From Alligator mississippiensis (taxonomy: Eukaryota > Chordata > Crocodylia > Alligatoridae): a stretch of 64,000 nt of DNA. Positions 11,801 through 23,199 of this stretch are shown piece after piece; the first letter of the stretch is position 1; each line of letters begins with the position of its first letter. The DNA lies in contig NC_081828.1 in assembly GCF_030867095.1 (NCBI RefSeq), forward strand, positions 217,279,978-217,343,977, written 5' to 3'. Under the pieces are notes generated by a model. That model was not told where the DNA came from and did no database searches. It saw only the letters and a program-made list of their open reading frames with translations. The translations under genes were made by a program, and so were the position numbers.

Positions 11801-13679
11801 AAATAAGTCTGTTTTCTGGAAAGTGTCAGGAACCCTTACCAGGCTCCACCTCTGACAGTGTTTGGTTTACACCAGAAGGTAAGCAGTACAGTAGCCATTT
11901 CAAACACCATCCAACCATACCGTGGGACACTGCCTGAAGTGTTTAAATGCAAAAAACAGCCTGGTTATGGAACAAGAATGAAGGCTCTGCTCCCAAGAAA
12001 TACAGCCAGAGGCTATTTTTGAGGCTGCTCTGCTTTCCTGCAGATAAGACAGCTGCAGAATCCTGTGTCGACATACGCCAAGGTGTTGTACAGACACTAA
12101 GGAATGAGCCGAATACACGCAGTTTAGGTATCTATCTGCTCTTCCTTGGGGCAAGGAGAGACGATGTACTGTCTCCAGAAGGTGAAGCCTAAGGAGGAAT
12201 AGGTTTGGTTAGCACTGCTGCTGTTAATGATACTCAAGCATCTCAAAAGTAGGTCCCTGTCAGCATCACAAGGCCACTAAATCAAAGTTTATAATTCAGA
12301 GGTTGTGTGTTGAACTGCCCCTTTCCAAAGGAAGTCCGCTTACTGGCTGTTGATTTTAACTGTGGTAGCTAATCCCATCCCAAAACCGAACGCTTCATGG
12401 TTGCAGAAGTCGCCAGGTACGGTGTCCCTATCACTATTGCTGTGCAAATCTATGCCAATAAGCCAGCAAGTGAGGTGCTGCCTCTGTCAGACAGGATGCA
12501 GTCCACCCGTTTGATGAAGGGATGCTGGTGATCAGAATGAAGCTTTTCAGGACCTAGATCCACTCTCAAAGATGAAGGACCTGGTACTAAGCACATGTGT
12601 TTAGCAAGTCACTCCTGTTAGGCACATTCAGAAGCCCCTTCCCCATTAGCGTGGGTACTTGTTAAACACAGTGACCACGTACTCCTGAGCGTAGCCCTCC
12701 ACTTCCAGTTTTGGAATAAAGATGTGGGTTAGGGCATGTTTTTGGAAGCCATGCCCATACTTGGGGCTTCAAAGCAAGGCTTGAGATAACTGCACGCAGA
12801 TGCTATTAGTGGTCAGTTTGTGGTTTTTCAAGCCATCTGCTCCTATTTTTAGCTTTATCAAAACCAGCTCCCACCCATCTGACAAGTCTTACCCTGAAGG
12901 ACATCTGCCAACTTTGTTGTGAAGTGCCAGGGCTGCCTCAGCTTTTCAGTACGTGGCTTGTGTGTTGTTTCTGGGAAGAGAACGTGGTTGTGCCATGTTT
13001 CATTTTATTGTACCTAGGTATGCCACTACAGCAGTCTTCCATTTACCTTTGGGAAAAGCTTCATTTTGCAAAACCACTGGAAGGAGCTGAACAAAGGCTT
13101 GTTGCTTACTTGTTCTGCAGTGAAGTCATGGAAGAACCACTTCCAGGGCAAGGGCATGTCAAAACAGAATCTGACTTCACTGAGGATTCGGGGAAGTCAT
13201 GTGGACTACTGCAAGCTGCTCTGATTCAATCATCTGGAATATTCCCAGAGATGGTATAGACAGCTCAATTTACTTTAAGTGTCCATTAGCAGCCAGTCTC
13301 TTTTGTCTAACCATAGCAAGTCTTAAAAGCATCATCCTTGCAGGTCAGACAGAGTACTAGAGATGAAAACTGGAGGAAGGAGGGGCTCATTTTAAGGCAC
13401 TTATGTAGGAAAAAAAAAAAAAAAAAAGCCTTAAATCACTGCCTTATTGCACTTCATTCAATTCTGATGAGCCCAGCCCCAGGGTACAAAGCAACATTCA
13501 TTTAAATTGCACTGCTCTTAGTTTCTAGGCCTTGTGACACCATCAGATTAAGACTTGAAGATATACATCTGGTTTACCAGCATCTCCATAGCATTGCTGG
13601 CCAATTTGAGAACTCTGCCACATGGATACTGTTCTTGAACAAGCTTTAGCAGCACACAGCAAGCCCCTGGCATGGCTCT
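8836..13679. other. Intronic stretch without recognisable genes
   Basis: Within CCM2 intron 1. It contains an oligo-A run near 10,345-10,364 and a 19-A run near 13,411-13,429. It also holds one protein-like minus-strand segment at 12,646-12,768, listed separately. No conserved gene, RNA gene or full repeat is evident to me. Confidence 0.4.
12646..12768 (-). other. Unidentified protein-like open segment (40 codons)
   Basis: The minus strand reads 40 sense codons and a TAA at 12,646-12,648; the core is FIPKLEVEGYAQEYVVTVF followed by NKYPR. No start codon and no clear splice acceptor. I do not recognise a family. It may be a decayed retrocopy, an exon of an intronic gene on the CCM2 strand, or chance. 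Confidence 0.15.
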
Positions 13680-15122
13680 GTGAGTGCTCGTGGGGCACTG
13701 GCCAGGTACCAGAGGATTGGAAAAGGGCCAACGTGGTCCCCCATTTACAAGAAGGGGAGAAAGAAGGACCCCAGCAATTATAGGCCAGTCAGTCTTACCT
13801 CGGTCCTTGGAAAGACCTTTGAGAAAATTATCCAGGAGCACGTCTGCAAGGGCCGAGCAGGGGAGGTAATGCTCAGGGGCAACCAACATGGGTTCAATGA
13901 GGGCAGGTCCTGCCTGACTAACCTGGTTTCTTTTTGTGATCAGGTCACAAAGTCCCTAGACGAGGGTGTCGGGGTGGATGTCGTCTTCCTGGACTTTAAG
14001 AAGGCCTTTGACATGGTTTCCCACATTCTCTTAAAAAAAACATGGCGACTGCAACGTTGATGCCTACAGTCAGATGGGTGGCAAATTGGCTAGATGGCTG
14101 CACCCAGAGAGTGGTGGTGGACAGGTCGTTTTCGACCTGGAGGGATGTGGGCAGAGGAGTCCCCCTGGGCTCAGTCCTGGGGCCTGCACTGTTCAACATC
14201 TTTATGAGCGATCTGGATGTGGGCGTGGAAAGCACGCTGTCCATTTTAGCTGACGACACCAAGTTGTGGGGGAGGTGGGCATGCCGGAGGGGAGGGACTG
14301 AATCCAGCTAGATCTAGACAGGTTGCAGAGGTGGTGGATGAGAATAGGATGGAGCTCAACGCAGACAAATGCAAGGTGCTGCATCTAGGGAGAAGGAACC
14401 TGCAACACACCTATAGGCTGGGAACACCCTTCTTGTCAACACGGCGGCAGAAAGGGGTCTTGGAGTCATTGCTGACTCCAGGATGGACACAAGCTGCCAA
14501 TGCAAGGAAGCGGTCAGTAAGGCTAACCTTGTCATGCATCCACAGATGCATCACAAGCAGGTCCAAGGAGGTGATCCTTCCCCACTACGTGGCACTGGTC
14601 AGGCCGCAGTTGAAGTACTGCATCCAGTTCTGGGTGCCGCACTTCAAGAGGAATGTGGACAGCATGGAGAGGGTCCAGAGGAGGACCACTCGCATGGTCA
14701 AGGGGCAGCAGGGCAGGCTACAAAGAGAGGCTAAAGGGCCTGAACCCATTCAGCCTCCACAAGAGAAGGCTGGAGGGGATCTGGTGGCCGTTTACAGACT
14801 CACCGGGGAGACCAGTGGGAATTGGGAGAGGCTCTGTTCCCCTGGGCACCACCCAGGTTTACTAGGAATAACAGCCACAAGTTGCTAGAGACAGAAGGTT
14901 CAGGCTGGACATCAGGAGACATTACTTTACAGTGAGGGCTGCCAGGTTCTGGAATGGGCTCCCAAGTGAGGTGATGCTCTCTCCTACCTTGGGGGTCTTC
15001 AAGAGGAGGCCAGACAGATATTTGGCTGGGGTGATATGATCCCGGCACCTGTTCCTGCCCGAGGCAGGGGTCAGACCTGATGATCTCTTTAGGTCCCTTC
15101 CAACCCTAAGCACTATGATACT
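13680..15122 (+). mobile_element. CR1 LINE, RT domain and 3' UTR, broken
   Basis: Plus-strand CR1 ORF2 from the middle of the reverse transcriptase: [52 protein letters not shown], then the catalytic-type ADDTKLWG. The C-terminal MERVQRR segment follows, then the 3' UTR ending near ctatgata. The LADD box corresponds to the FADD of the better-preserved copy at 41.5-43.7 kb. The reading frame is interrupted several times, so it is a dead, 5'-truncated copy. Confidence 0.92.
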
Positions 15123-18100
15123 GGTTAGCCAACGACTCACCATTCACTTGATTGTGGAAACTTCTGCTACCATGGCCTGCCCAGCAAGTCTGAGCAGGTA
15201 TGGCCTTTGCTATGTTGACTACCAGACCAGTTATCATTAGATACTGTATACTGGAGCATGTCTCGTTACACAGATGCTAAGAACTCCACAGGGAAGTCAT
15301 GGGTTCACCCTATGGCACATTTCTTGCTACCAAGAAATGTTTGCAGTTATTTCATACACCCTCTTTAAAAAGTAGCACATACCCAGTCTTTAATTCCCCA
15401 GCTCTTCAGTACTGTATGTTAATGAACTCTGCAGGTTTAGGCAGGCATATCAGAGCAGGTCCTTTCATCAGTTATACCAGTGAGCACCAACTTTTTTCGC
15501 TGGCTTGCCACAAATTCGCCAAGCACTCTCTCAAGCCCTGCCCGATCTGCTGCTCTGCTTCCTTCCCCATGCTCTGTGCAATATGCTGCTCTGCTTTCTG
15601 CCCCATTTGCCACCGTGCTGCCCGTTCTCTCCCTACCCTGCCCTGTGCCACATGTGCTACAGGTTAGCCACCCCGAGTCAAACCTATTACTTCTTGATGT
15701 CTTCAAATATCCTCTTGTTCCCATCCAGAGATCACCAGAAGTGCCCAATAAATTTGAACACCATGCTTTTTCTGTAGGACTTCTCCGTTCCCCTGATTCA
15801 CAGGGCTGTATCCAGAAGCCTCTAGCAGAAAAGTTATACTTTCATTTGCAAAACTACCTCCTGGAATTTTCCCCTCTAACAAGAAGGAAAGATTGAGATT
15901 ACTTGGGAAAATACAAACAGCAATTTGAAGCTTCTACATGCCTTTAAGGGTGGGGATGGTAAGAACGGAAGACCTCTGAGCACAAGCATTGAAAAGCTAG
16001 CGTCTCTTTTTAGTGGGAAAAAACCCCACACATCTTCCGTTTTAAAAGTCATGTTTACATGAACGCTGTTCCAAGCGCACCTCATTAGCTCAGCTTGATT
16101 TTCAGTCGGAGGTGTTGAATTCAGTAGTTTCTCATTTAAAATGCAGTAAGTGAGAAAGCTGCTCAAGACTGCAAGTGAGCAATTAACATTTGATTAGATA
16201 AGATGAATGTTGGACTCAAACAGTCTCATGTTGTAAGAGAAGAACAAGCAATTAACTGAAGTAATGAAACCATAAACATTGTCAAGACTTGTTAAGCAGC
16301 AAAAGGATTATTGCTTCCTCACATGCAAACTCCATCTGAGTTCTTCGAGACAGAGGTACACTATCAAATTAAACAATAGCAGAGTGAAAGGACAACGAGA
16401 GTTTGATCCTACAAGCATGAAGTTTCTGATGCCTTTACAACCAGTGAAGTGTAGCTGCAAAAAAACACAAATTCTCTGTCATTACTCTGCTTTAAGGGGC
16501 ATCAAAATGATGGTCAAGAGTGAGAGGCAGATACCTTCATTCAGGAGACAACTTGGTACCAGGCTGAGCTAGCAAATCTCCACCAGCCTCTGCCCTTCCC
16601 AGCCCAGAGCACAAAACCCGCACTTACCCTTGATGCTGATACCACAGACAGGAGAGAGAGTCCACGGGGACAGGCTGCTAAGCGCAGCTGTGCGCCACCC
16701 AATTCCCTGTGCTGTGCTGGGCTGGGGCAGACCTTTGCAGGCCAGATCCAGCACAAAGGACTATGGGTTGCCAGTTTCTGCTTCAATCAATAGACCTCAG
16801 TGTTTCAGAGCTACACAGGAACAGACAGCATAAAATAAACCATACATAAAATAAAATAGTAAGTTCTCTGCCTTCAACAGCCTCTGGGAAGATTACAGCT
16901 TGGAGGTCCACCAACGAGAGATGCTACAAGTGACCGAATAAAGGATATTAAAGAAGCTAAGGAGTCATAAACATGAATGCAAGAGTTAGTCAAACCCAAG
17001 GGTGATCAGATGTTACAATCACAGATCAAAGGGGGTAAAAGCAGTCCTACATCTGAAGAGAGCCACAGAGTCTTTATTATGGAAGGCATGTGAAATGCCA
17101 CACACACACACGAAGTCTCAGCCTGCCACAATCCAATTCTCCCAGCAAAGTGCTGAAGCTTACACAGAGTCCAAGACAACTTCTGATCAAATCTAGCATG
17201 TACTTGGCACAAGGGACTCTTCACAGAGCTGTTAAATTTGCAGAAGCAACTCAAGGCCTCAAAGGAACTTGCTGCATAAGAGCTTCTTAGCACTATGGGT
17301 GCAGTGTTGGTGGAATCTAGCTCGACTAATGAAGAACCGGTACACAACCACAAGAACAGAAGCTTTCCATTTTCTGTGCTACTATGACCAGTACTAGAAC
17401 AAGCAAAATTGTAAACAGAGGGTTTATAATCCAGATAGAAATCTGGCCAGTAATTAAATGCTAGAGAAGAGACTATTTCAAGCCTGTCATATCTCACTGC
17501 AATTCAAGCAGAAGAAAACTGTAAATGGTTAACCCAGATAATACACTTGCATACGCAATGGCCATATTTCAAAGACTTGCTTGTCTATGCAACCAGCTTA
17601 CCATGCATCAGGTTTGTAGCAGGTCTGGATTGATATAGCTGGTAATACAAGAGGTGATCCCACAGTACAGATAGGAGTTAGGGTTAAGGAAAAATGTAAA
17701 CCCTTGTTTTAAAGACAGAACCTGACAAAATAGATGTCTGTGCAGTGCAGCATTATCAGCATGGAGGCTCATCTGATCCAGGGCTACCTATGGACATTTC
17801 TCTAAAATGGAGCGAGGCCTGGGGAACAAGAGGTCATGTCATTAAGTCAGGGCTGCCACGTGTTGTGAGTTTTACAGCATATACAATGGAGTTGCATACT
17901 GTTCTCATCACCTAAGGAGACAGACACAATGCAATGGATTCAGGGTCCTGGGGAAAAGCAACAGATAGGAACACTCCAAGAACCAGTTTAGAGCCATGGT
18001 GACAGGGAGGATGAAGCCCACCCTTCTCTAGCTACCGAGACAACTTCATTTTGAAGCCACTTTTAAAACAGCCTTCTGATCTAGGGTAACCCCCCCCCGG

Positions 18101-19689
18101 CCTACTCTTGTGTCTGCACCCAAGTCCTGGGCTTTGGATCCAGAGTGGCTCAAAAATACATAATACTGTAAACAGTCTTTGCAAGTTGGACATCTGCTAC
18201 CCAGACTCGGGGCTTGTCTAAGCAGTTAGACAGAGAAGTAGTCAGACATGTTAGTCTAATGGCAGGCAGAAGGCAGGGCAAGGTAGCATCTTGGAGATGA
18301 CCAACTGGTTCAGAGAAGCAAAGTAGGCTCTCTAAGACAAAAGCCACTCTAAACCAGTTAGCAGTCCCTAAAGGTGCCATCACCACCCACCTTCTGCGTA
18401 AGCAGACTTAGGAACATCTTCATGTTGAGAAAAGCCCACCCCCAGTGAACTCTAAAAACAGCACCCTGGTGTGAAGTCTAGCCCCAGCTGAAGCAACCGT
18501 TATTAGATAGCCGAGCTGTGGCACATGCAGTGGGCCCAATATCGTCTCTACATGTCATAACATTTTTAGGTATACCAAAGCCAGAGTCTGTTCTTTGCTA
18601 TTGTTTCCAGGCACAAAGGATTTCCTTGCATTAGTAAAGCTGCAGAAAAGAAACCAAGGGCAACTGGATTGCACTTTTATGCCATTCTAAAAAAAGCACC
18701 AGCTTTTTTAAAAAAAAAGGAAAGTAAAGCTGAATATTTTGATAATCATTTACTGATTTCCAAGCTGAATATACTCTTGGCTGCGGGTCTAGTGCTTCCT
18801 GACAATACTACAACCATTCAAAACTTTGAAGAGATAAATAAGGTTACAAGTAACAGTTTGCTTTTGCAAACAGTGATCATTTTGTGGAGGTCCCCCCTTC
18901 CCTTCACATCCACCAGGTATTAATCCATTCTGTGTAGATACAAGTGTCAATAGGTTTTGTTCAACATTGTTTAAGCACCAGAAATACAAGTGTGCTTTAA
19001 ACAACATCATTTCTGAAGCAATTTAAAAGCACTAAATTACCTCAGCATGCTCGTGTTAATTATGGCATTCTCTTCTACGATGATCTAGCAACTAGAGCAC
19101 ACCAATGGGGGTAAAAGTTGTCAGCCCTGTTTTCGACTCCGAGACAGGCCATGATATAATCAGGACAAGTTACTTAACTCCCTCAATTCTCCCGTCCCCA
19201 TCTGAAAGAGGTCTTATTCCAGAGAGTGAGGAATACCTGGGGTTTGCTTGTGCATTTTTAGGATCTATCAGTTTCAATGGAAACATCACCTAGTTGATTT
19301 GGGGCGACTAACCCTAGACCAGAGGAAAAAGTTCTGCCGAGTTTCCAACACGCTGGTACTCTGATCCCCGAGTGTCGAGACTCTGCTGCCACCTTCTGAA
19401 AGAATGGTTACCGCAAGTATTGACAATCAAAATACGGTCCTAAAAATAGCTCATTTCCCACAGTTGTGTCATCACAAGCCAGAGGGGAAAGTCTATTCTC
19501 CATTCACAGCCCCTTACGAGCCATGGGCCGACTGGACAGTCACTACTGGGATGAGCAGCAAGTACGTCGGTATTGTTCTTTACAGCTATATTCCTAGATC
19601 AGCGTACGACGCTGCCCTTGCAGGCTTAAGCATGCAGGTTTCGGCATCAATTACCTGCCTTCTGGCCCTTAGAAGCCTTCCTGAAGTCA
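15123..19689. other. Intronic stretch without recognisable genes
   Basis: AT-rich CCM2 intron 1 DNA. The longest open frame (163 codons, minus strand, 17,006-17,497) has no recognisable domain and contains a CACACA-derived stretch; I treat it as chance. No RNA gene or complete repeat seen. Confidence 0.4.
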
Positions 19690-19803
19690 AAGAGTCAACT
19701 GGACGTTGGGATCCTGTGACCCCAGCTGACTTAATGCAGCTAGGGCAGGGGGCTGGACGCGATGATCTTCCGAGATCCCTTCCAGCCCCAACGTCTATGA
19801 AAC
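19690..19803 (+). mobile_element. CR1 LINE 3'-terminal fragment
   Basis: About 110 bp matching the extreme CR1 3' end: tgggatcctgtgaccccagc, gctggacgcgatgatcttcc, then cccttccagccccaacg and tctatgaa. Confidence 0.75.
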
Positions 19804-19804
19804 G

Positions 19805-19884
19805 CCACGGCTCTGACGGAGACCGCACTCGACTTACGGCTAGAGACTGCGGTCTCCGAGGCAGCTGAGCTACCATCTTCCCAG
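19805..19884 (-). other. tRNA-like / strong hairpin sequence
   Basis: An 11-bp perfect stem, CGGAGACCGCA at 19,817-19,827 paired with TGCGGTCTCCG at 19,848-19,858, closes a 20-nt loop. Read on the minus strand the preceding TAGCTCAGCTGCC resembles a tRNA A box, and GTCGAGTGC is a poor B box. A full tRNA cloverleaf does not form convincingly. It may be a tRNA-derived relic beside the CR1 end. Confidence 0.3.
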
Positions 19885-20689
19885 AGCACCGTCCTCACAA
19901 GAGAGGGAGTTATCGGTGTCAGGAGAGAGAAGGCAGAGAGCGGTCAGGAAGCCATGTAGGGAAGCGGAAGATAAACAGCAGTTTTTTCCCCAAAAGGGCT
20001 ATTACACAGACACGGGCAAGCCCTCGTTATTCCCGTCCCCTATCGACGAAGCCTCCGGGGGAGCTTGGCACAGCACTTCGTACACAAACCAGGTCTACCG
20101 ATAATACTTCGACGCAAACGCAAGCTCGACGAGCGACGCGCTCGGGTGCGGGGGCCGCAATTTAACCCCTCGCAGGCTGCACGCGCCCGGCCCGGCCTGG
20201 AGGCAGACGCGCCTCGGGCTCGCGGGGTACGTCCTCACCGCCGAAGCCTGCAGGGACGCCGCCACGTCACGTCTCCGCCGGCGACCCGGCGCTCGCTCCC
20301 CGGGGACACGGGCCGCCGGATAGGGGGGTTCACGTCTCCCAGCCCCGGGGGGGCATTTGGGAGCCAAGACGTCTAGTTTTCCCCCCACCCCAGTACATCT
20401 TCTCGTCTCCGACTGTGACACAGGGTGCGAACCGGGGAGGGAACAGGGGAAAGGGACTCAGAAAGCAGAGCAGTGGGTCAGGTAAAAAAAAAAAAAAAAA
20501 AAACACTAAAAAAGACATGGAGCAGAAAACAAGAGTTCGGTACAAAACACAAAATTAAAAACATGTAAAAAAAAAAAAAAGGAGCAGACAGCGGAGCAGC
20601 AGGTCAGGCGAGGGGAAGAGGGTGGAGCAGAAAGCAGAGCAGCAGACCGGGAGTGAAGTGGGGGGGGGAGGGGGAGAAGCCGCACTCAC

Positions 20690-20719
20690 CTTCTTGCCCT
20701 TCTTGCCCTCCTCCTCCAT
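20690..20719 (-). CDS. CCM2: CCM2 (malcavernin) coding exon 1, partial gene
   Basis: The minus strand reads MEEEGKKGKK and then a consensus donor GTGAGT. The ten residues and the 30-nt phase-0 exon match the start of human CCM2 isoform 1. CCM2 is a PTB-domain adaptor that links the HEG1-KRIT1 complex at endothelial junctions to MEKK3/PDCD10 and restrains RhoA and MAP3K3 signalling; loss causes cerebral cavernous malformations. Only the basic, disordered N-terminus lies here; the PTB and harmonin-like domains are beyond the left edge. Identity rests on this short match plus position: in human 7p13 CCM2, SNHG15 and MYO1G are neighbours in the same relative orientation as here. Confidence 0.82.
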
Positions 20720-20801
20720 GTCGGGCCGCGGCACCCCCGGGCATCCCGGAGCCGCCCCGCTCCTCCCCCGCGCTCAGCGGCGGCAACAACTTTTCAATCC
20801 T

Positions 20802-20813
20802 GCCGCCATCTTG
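20802..20813 (-). promoter_or_regulatory. YY1-type site in CCM2 promoter/5' UTR
   Basis: GCCGCCATCTTG on the plus strand reads CAAGATGGCGGC on the CCM2 strand, about 85 bp upstream of the start codon. YY1 sites in this orientation sit just inside transcripts of housekeeping genes. Confidence 0.5.
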
Positions 20814-20855
20814 GGCGTCGGCTTCCCGGCAGGCAACGCGCCGCCCCGCCTCCCG

Positions 20856-20877
20856 GGAGGACTGACGTCAGTCCTCC
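20856..20877. promoter_or_regulatory. 22-bp perfect palindrome with full CRE
   Basis: A perfect inverted repeat: left arm GGAGGACTGAC, right arm GTCAGTCCTCC, centred on the consensus CREB/ATF site TGACGTCA. It lies about 140 bp upstream of the CCM2 start codon. Confidence 0.7.
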
Positions 20878-20910
20878 GAGGCAGGAGGCGCTCGGAATGC
20901 GCAGGCTGCT

Positions 20911-20920
20911 GCGCATGCGC
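20911..20920. promoter_or_regulatory. NRF1 palindrome upstream of CCM2
   Basis: GCGCATGCGC, the full NRF1 consensus, about 190 bp upstream of the CCM2 start codon. Confidence 0.55.
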
Positions 20921-21445
20921 GCCATTCCCCCTCCTTGCCATTGACCTAGCTCTGGCCACGCCCACCCACGTGCTCGCTCAGGGCAGCCCTCGAGGCCCCC
21001 TGGAGGCGGAGGGGAGAAGCAGGCTCTCTTCTAGGAGCCCACCTTGTGTGTAATAAACGCTGGGAGGGAGACAGTGCTGCCGTTCACCGGGAGGTTTTCT
21101 ATTAATGAAACCCATCCACCCACCAGCAGGTCCGGCTTCACGAGGAGGCGACGACACGTGCCGCGTCCACGGACTCGTGCTTTGAGATTGGACAACGTTT
21201 CGCGCCCCCGTGTCTGGTTCTCGGTGATTTACAAGCATCGTTTCTCAGGGACGTGGCGTGCAGATGTTTGACTCCCAGCCCTCCGAGTGAGGAGGAGAGG
21301 GCGGAGGAAGGAAGAGGAGAGGAATCCCAGCCTGCAGCCTGCTCTTCCCCGCGGAAAGGCCTGCGGCTCGAGCATTGCACTCGAGACCCATCGATGAGTC
21401 AGGATTGGAGGGATTGCCACCGCCGACAACCGTAGTGGTAGATTA

Positions 21446-21656
21446 CAGGCGACCCCTGCTTAGCGCTCGTAATGAGTTCTGAAGAAAACAAGCGTTGAGT
21501 GAAACTGGAAGTTTTTGATGACCCAAGGTGTTTTTAATGACCCGAGACAGCAACGGCGAGCGTTATTATAACGAAACTCACTGAGTGCCAAATGGAATTG
21601 GGTATCGATTTAAAAGGAAAGTTATAGCGAAACAGCGTTAAGTTGGGGTTTGCCTG
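21446..21656. mobile_element. Tigger/pogo-like MITE (Tc1/mariner superfamily)
   Basis: A 211-bp element flanked by TA dinucleotides (21,444-21,445 and 21,657-21,658). The left end CAGGCGACCCCTGCTTAGCG and the reverse complement of the right end, CAGGCAAACCCCAACTTAACG, form imperfect terminal inverted repeats of about 25 bp. CAGGC termini with a TA target are typical of Tigger/pogo elements. There is no transposase. Confidence 0.7.
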
Positions 21657-22164
21657 TATCAGGAAAAAAAAGTGATTATCCATTATGATGCTGGATCATA
21701 TGTATAGCTGTAATTTCACTTCACACCCGTTGCCATCACCCCTCTGCCAGGTGTGCCCGTGCCCCTCCAAATAGCGATTGCCCGGGGCATTCATCCTATG
21801 GCAGGGCCCACCCGCACCAGGTCCCCACATCCTGGGACCGTCTCCAGTTTCTTCCCAGTCTCTACAAAAGCCCATCTACACGCGTGGGCGGATCCAGAGT
21901 TTTGAACACGGGTGCAGATGGCCTGGTGCGTCATCGCATAGAAAACAACACATATTTTTCTCTAGTTAAAAATAAACTAGAAGCTTTACTAATATGCCAG
22001 GGGCCGATGGCTGTGTGATTCAGTTTAAGACTGAAGCAAAACCAAATGTATCTTCCTGGGAATGAGCTCAAAACAATCTGCAGGGCTGTGAAATAGGATC
22101 TTCATCATCAGGAGCAGGCAACGGACAGCAGAATTGCAGAACAAGGGATGGCTTGATGGGTGAA

Positions 22165-22612
22165 ACATCAAGGCCATTAAAAGAAGAGAGGGTTGTTAAC
22201 GCCTGTGGAATGAAGAGTTTAGAAGGAATCAGCCTAGAAAAGTGCAGGCTCAGGGGAGACTTGGTAGCTGCTTATAAGTACATAAGGGGTGTGCATCAGG
22301 ATCTGGGAGAACATCTGTTCACCAAAGCGCCCTAAGGAAAAACAAGGACCAACGGTCATAACTTCCTACAGGATCATTTTAGGCTGGATGTAAGAAAACA
22401 TTTCTTTACGGTCCGAGCCCCCAAGACTTGGAATAGACTCCCTCCAGATGTGGTGCAGGCACCTACTCTGGACTCATTCAAGAAACGTTCGGATGCTTAT
22501 CTTGCTGGGATCCTTTGACCCTAGCTGACTTCCTGCCCCTGGGGCGGGGGGCTGGGCTTGATGATCCTTGAGGTCTCTTCTGCCCCAAAGTCTATGAAAT
22601 CTATGAATTCTA
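22165..22612 (+). mobile_element. CR1 LINE 3' fragment (distinct subfamily)
   Basis: Contains tggtagctgcttataagtac, then the ggctggatgtaagaaaacat and tttctttacggtccgagc segments. It ends ggcttgatgatccttgaggt followed by ctatgaaatctatgaattc. The wording differs from the copy directly downstream, so it is another CR1 subfamily. Confidence 0.8.
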
Positions 22613-22639
22613 AGAGAAGCTTTTGAATGAAAGACGTTC

Positions 22640-23197
22640 TTCAGTCATTTCTCCTCTGTTTGGCACTGGTGAAGCCACTTCTGGGGTCCCATGTCCAGTT
22701 TTGGGCCCCCCACTACAGAAAGGATGTGGACACATTGGAGAGAGTCTAATGGAGGGCAATGAAAATGGTTGCAGGGCTGGGAGACATGACTGGTGAGGAG
22801 AGGCTGAGGGAATGGGCTTATTTAGTCTGGAGAAGAGAAGACTGAGGGGGATTGAATAGCAGCCTTCACCTCCCTGCAGGGGGTTGCAAAGAGGATGGAG
22901 CTGGGCTGTCCTCAGTGGGGGCAGATGGCAGGACAAGGAGCAATGGGTTCAAGTTGCAGCATGGAAAGTTGAGGTTGGATACTGTATTAGGAAAAAACTT
23001 TCACCAAAGGAGGGTGGTGAAGCCCTGGAACAGGCTACGCAGAGAGGTGGTGGATTCTCCATCCTTGGAGGTTTTGAAGACCTGGCTAGACAAAGCCTTG
23101 GCTGGGATGATGTAGTTGGGGCTGGTCCTGCTTGGAGCAGGGGTTGGACTAGATGTGACCTCCTGAGCTCTCTTCAGCCCTTATTTTCTATGACTGT
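22640..23197 (+). mobile_element. CR1 LINE 3' fragment
   Basis: Starts in the ORF2 C-terminus (ttttgggccccccactacag, aaaggatgtggacacattgg) and runs through the usual 3' UTR to ggactagatgtgacctcctg and ttctatgact. Placed tail-to-head behind another CR1. Confidence 0.88.
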
Positions 23198-23199
23198 GT

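Larger units (their letters stand above)
1..20689 (-). other. CCM2: CCM2 intron 1 (partial, left part of window)
   Basis: This whole stretch lies downstream of the CCM2 exon 1 splice donor on the minus strand. I found no segment resembling CCM2 exon 2 (which in human starts PGIVSPFKRVF), so it is read as one long first intron that runs out of the window; the human first intron is also very long. It is AT-richer than the right half and holds CR1 fragments, a hAT element with a nested CR1, two short hAT MITEs and homopolymer runs. No other host gene is convincingly present. Several 60-160 codon open frames show no family resemblance and are probably chance. Confidence 0.65.
20120..21020 (-). 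promoter_or_regulatory. CCM2: CpG-island promoter of CCM2
   Basis: A CpG-dense block surrounds CCM2 exon 1. On the upstream side it holds a YY1-type GCCGCCATCTTG (20,802-20,813; AAGATGGCGGC on the gene strand, as commonly found just downstream of start sites), a palindromic CRE (20,856-20,877) and an NRF1 palindrome GCGCATGCGC (20,911-20,920). No TATA box. This is the architecture of a broadly expressed gene, and transcription probably starts around 20,815-20,900. Confidence 0.65.

Noticed and set aside
10341-13429. Poly(A) runs near 10,350, 13,411 and 20,480 as signs of processed pseudogenes
   Set aside because: No coding sequence precedes any of them on the matching strand.
17006-17497. 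163-codon minus-strand open frame in the CCM2 intron
   Set aside because: No recognisable domain, no splice or promoter context, and part of it is a translated CA repeat.
17677-17690. Second telomere-like word gttagggttaagg
   Set aside because: Less than two units; expected by chance.
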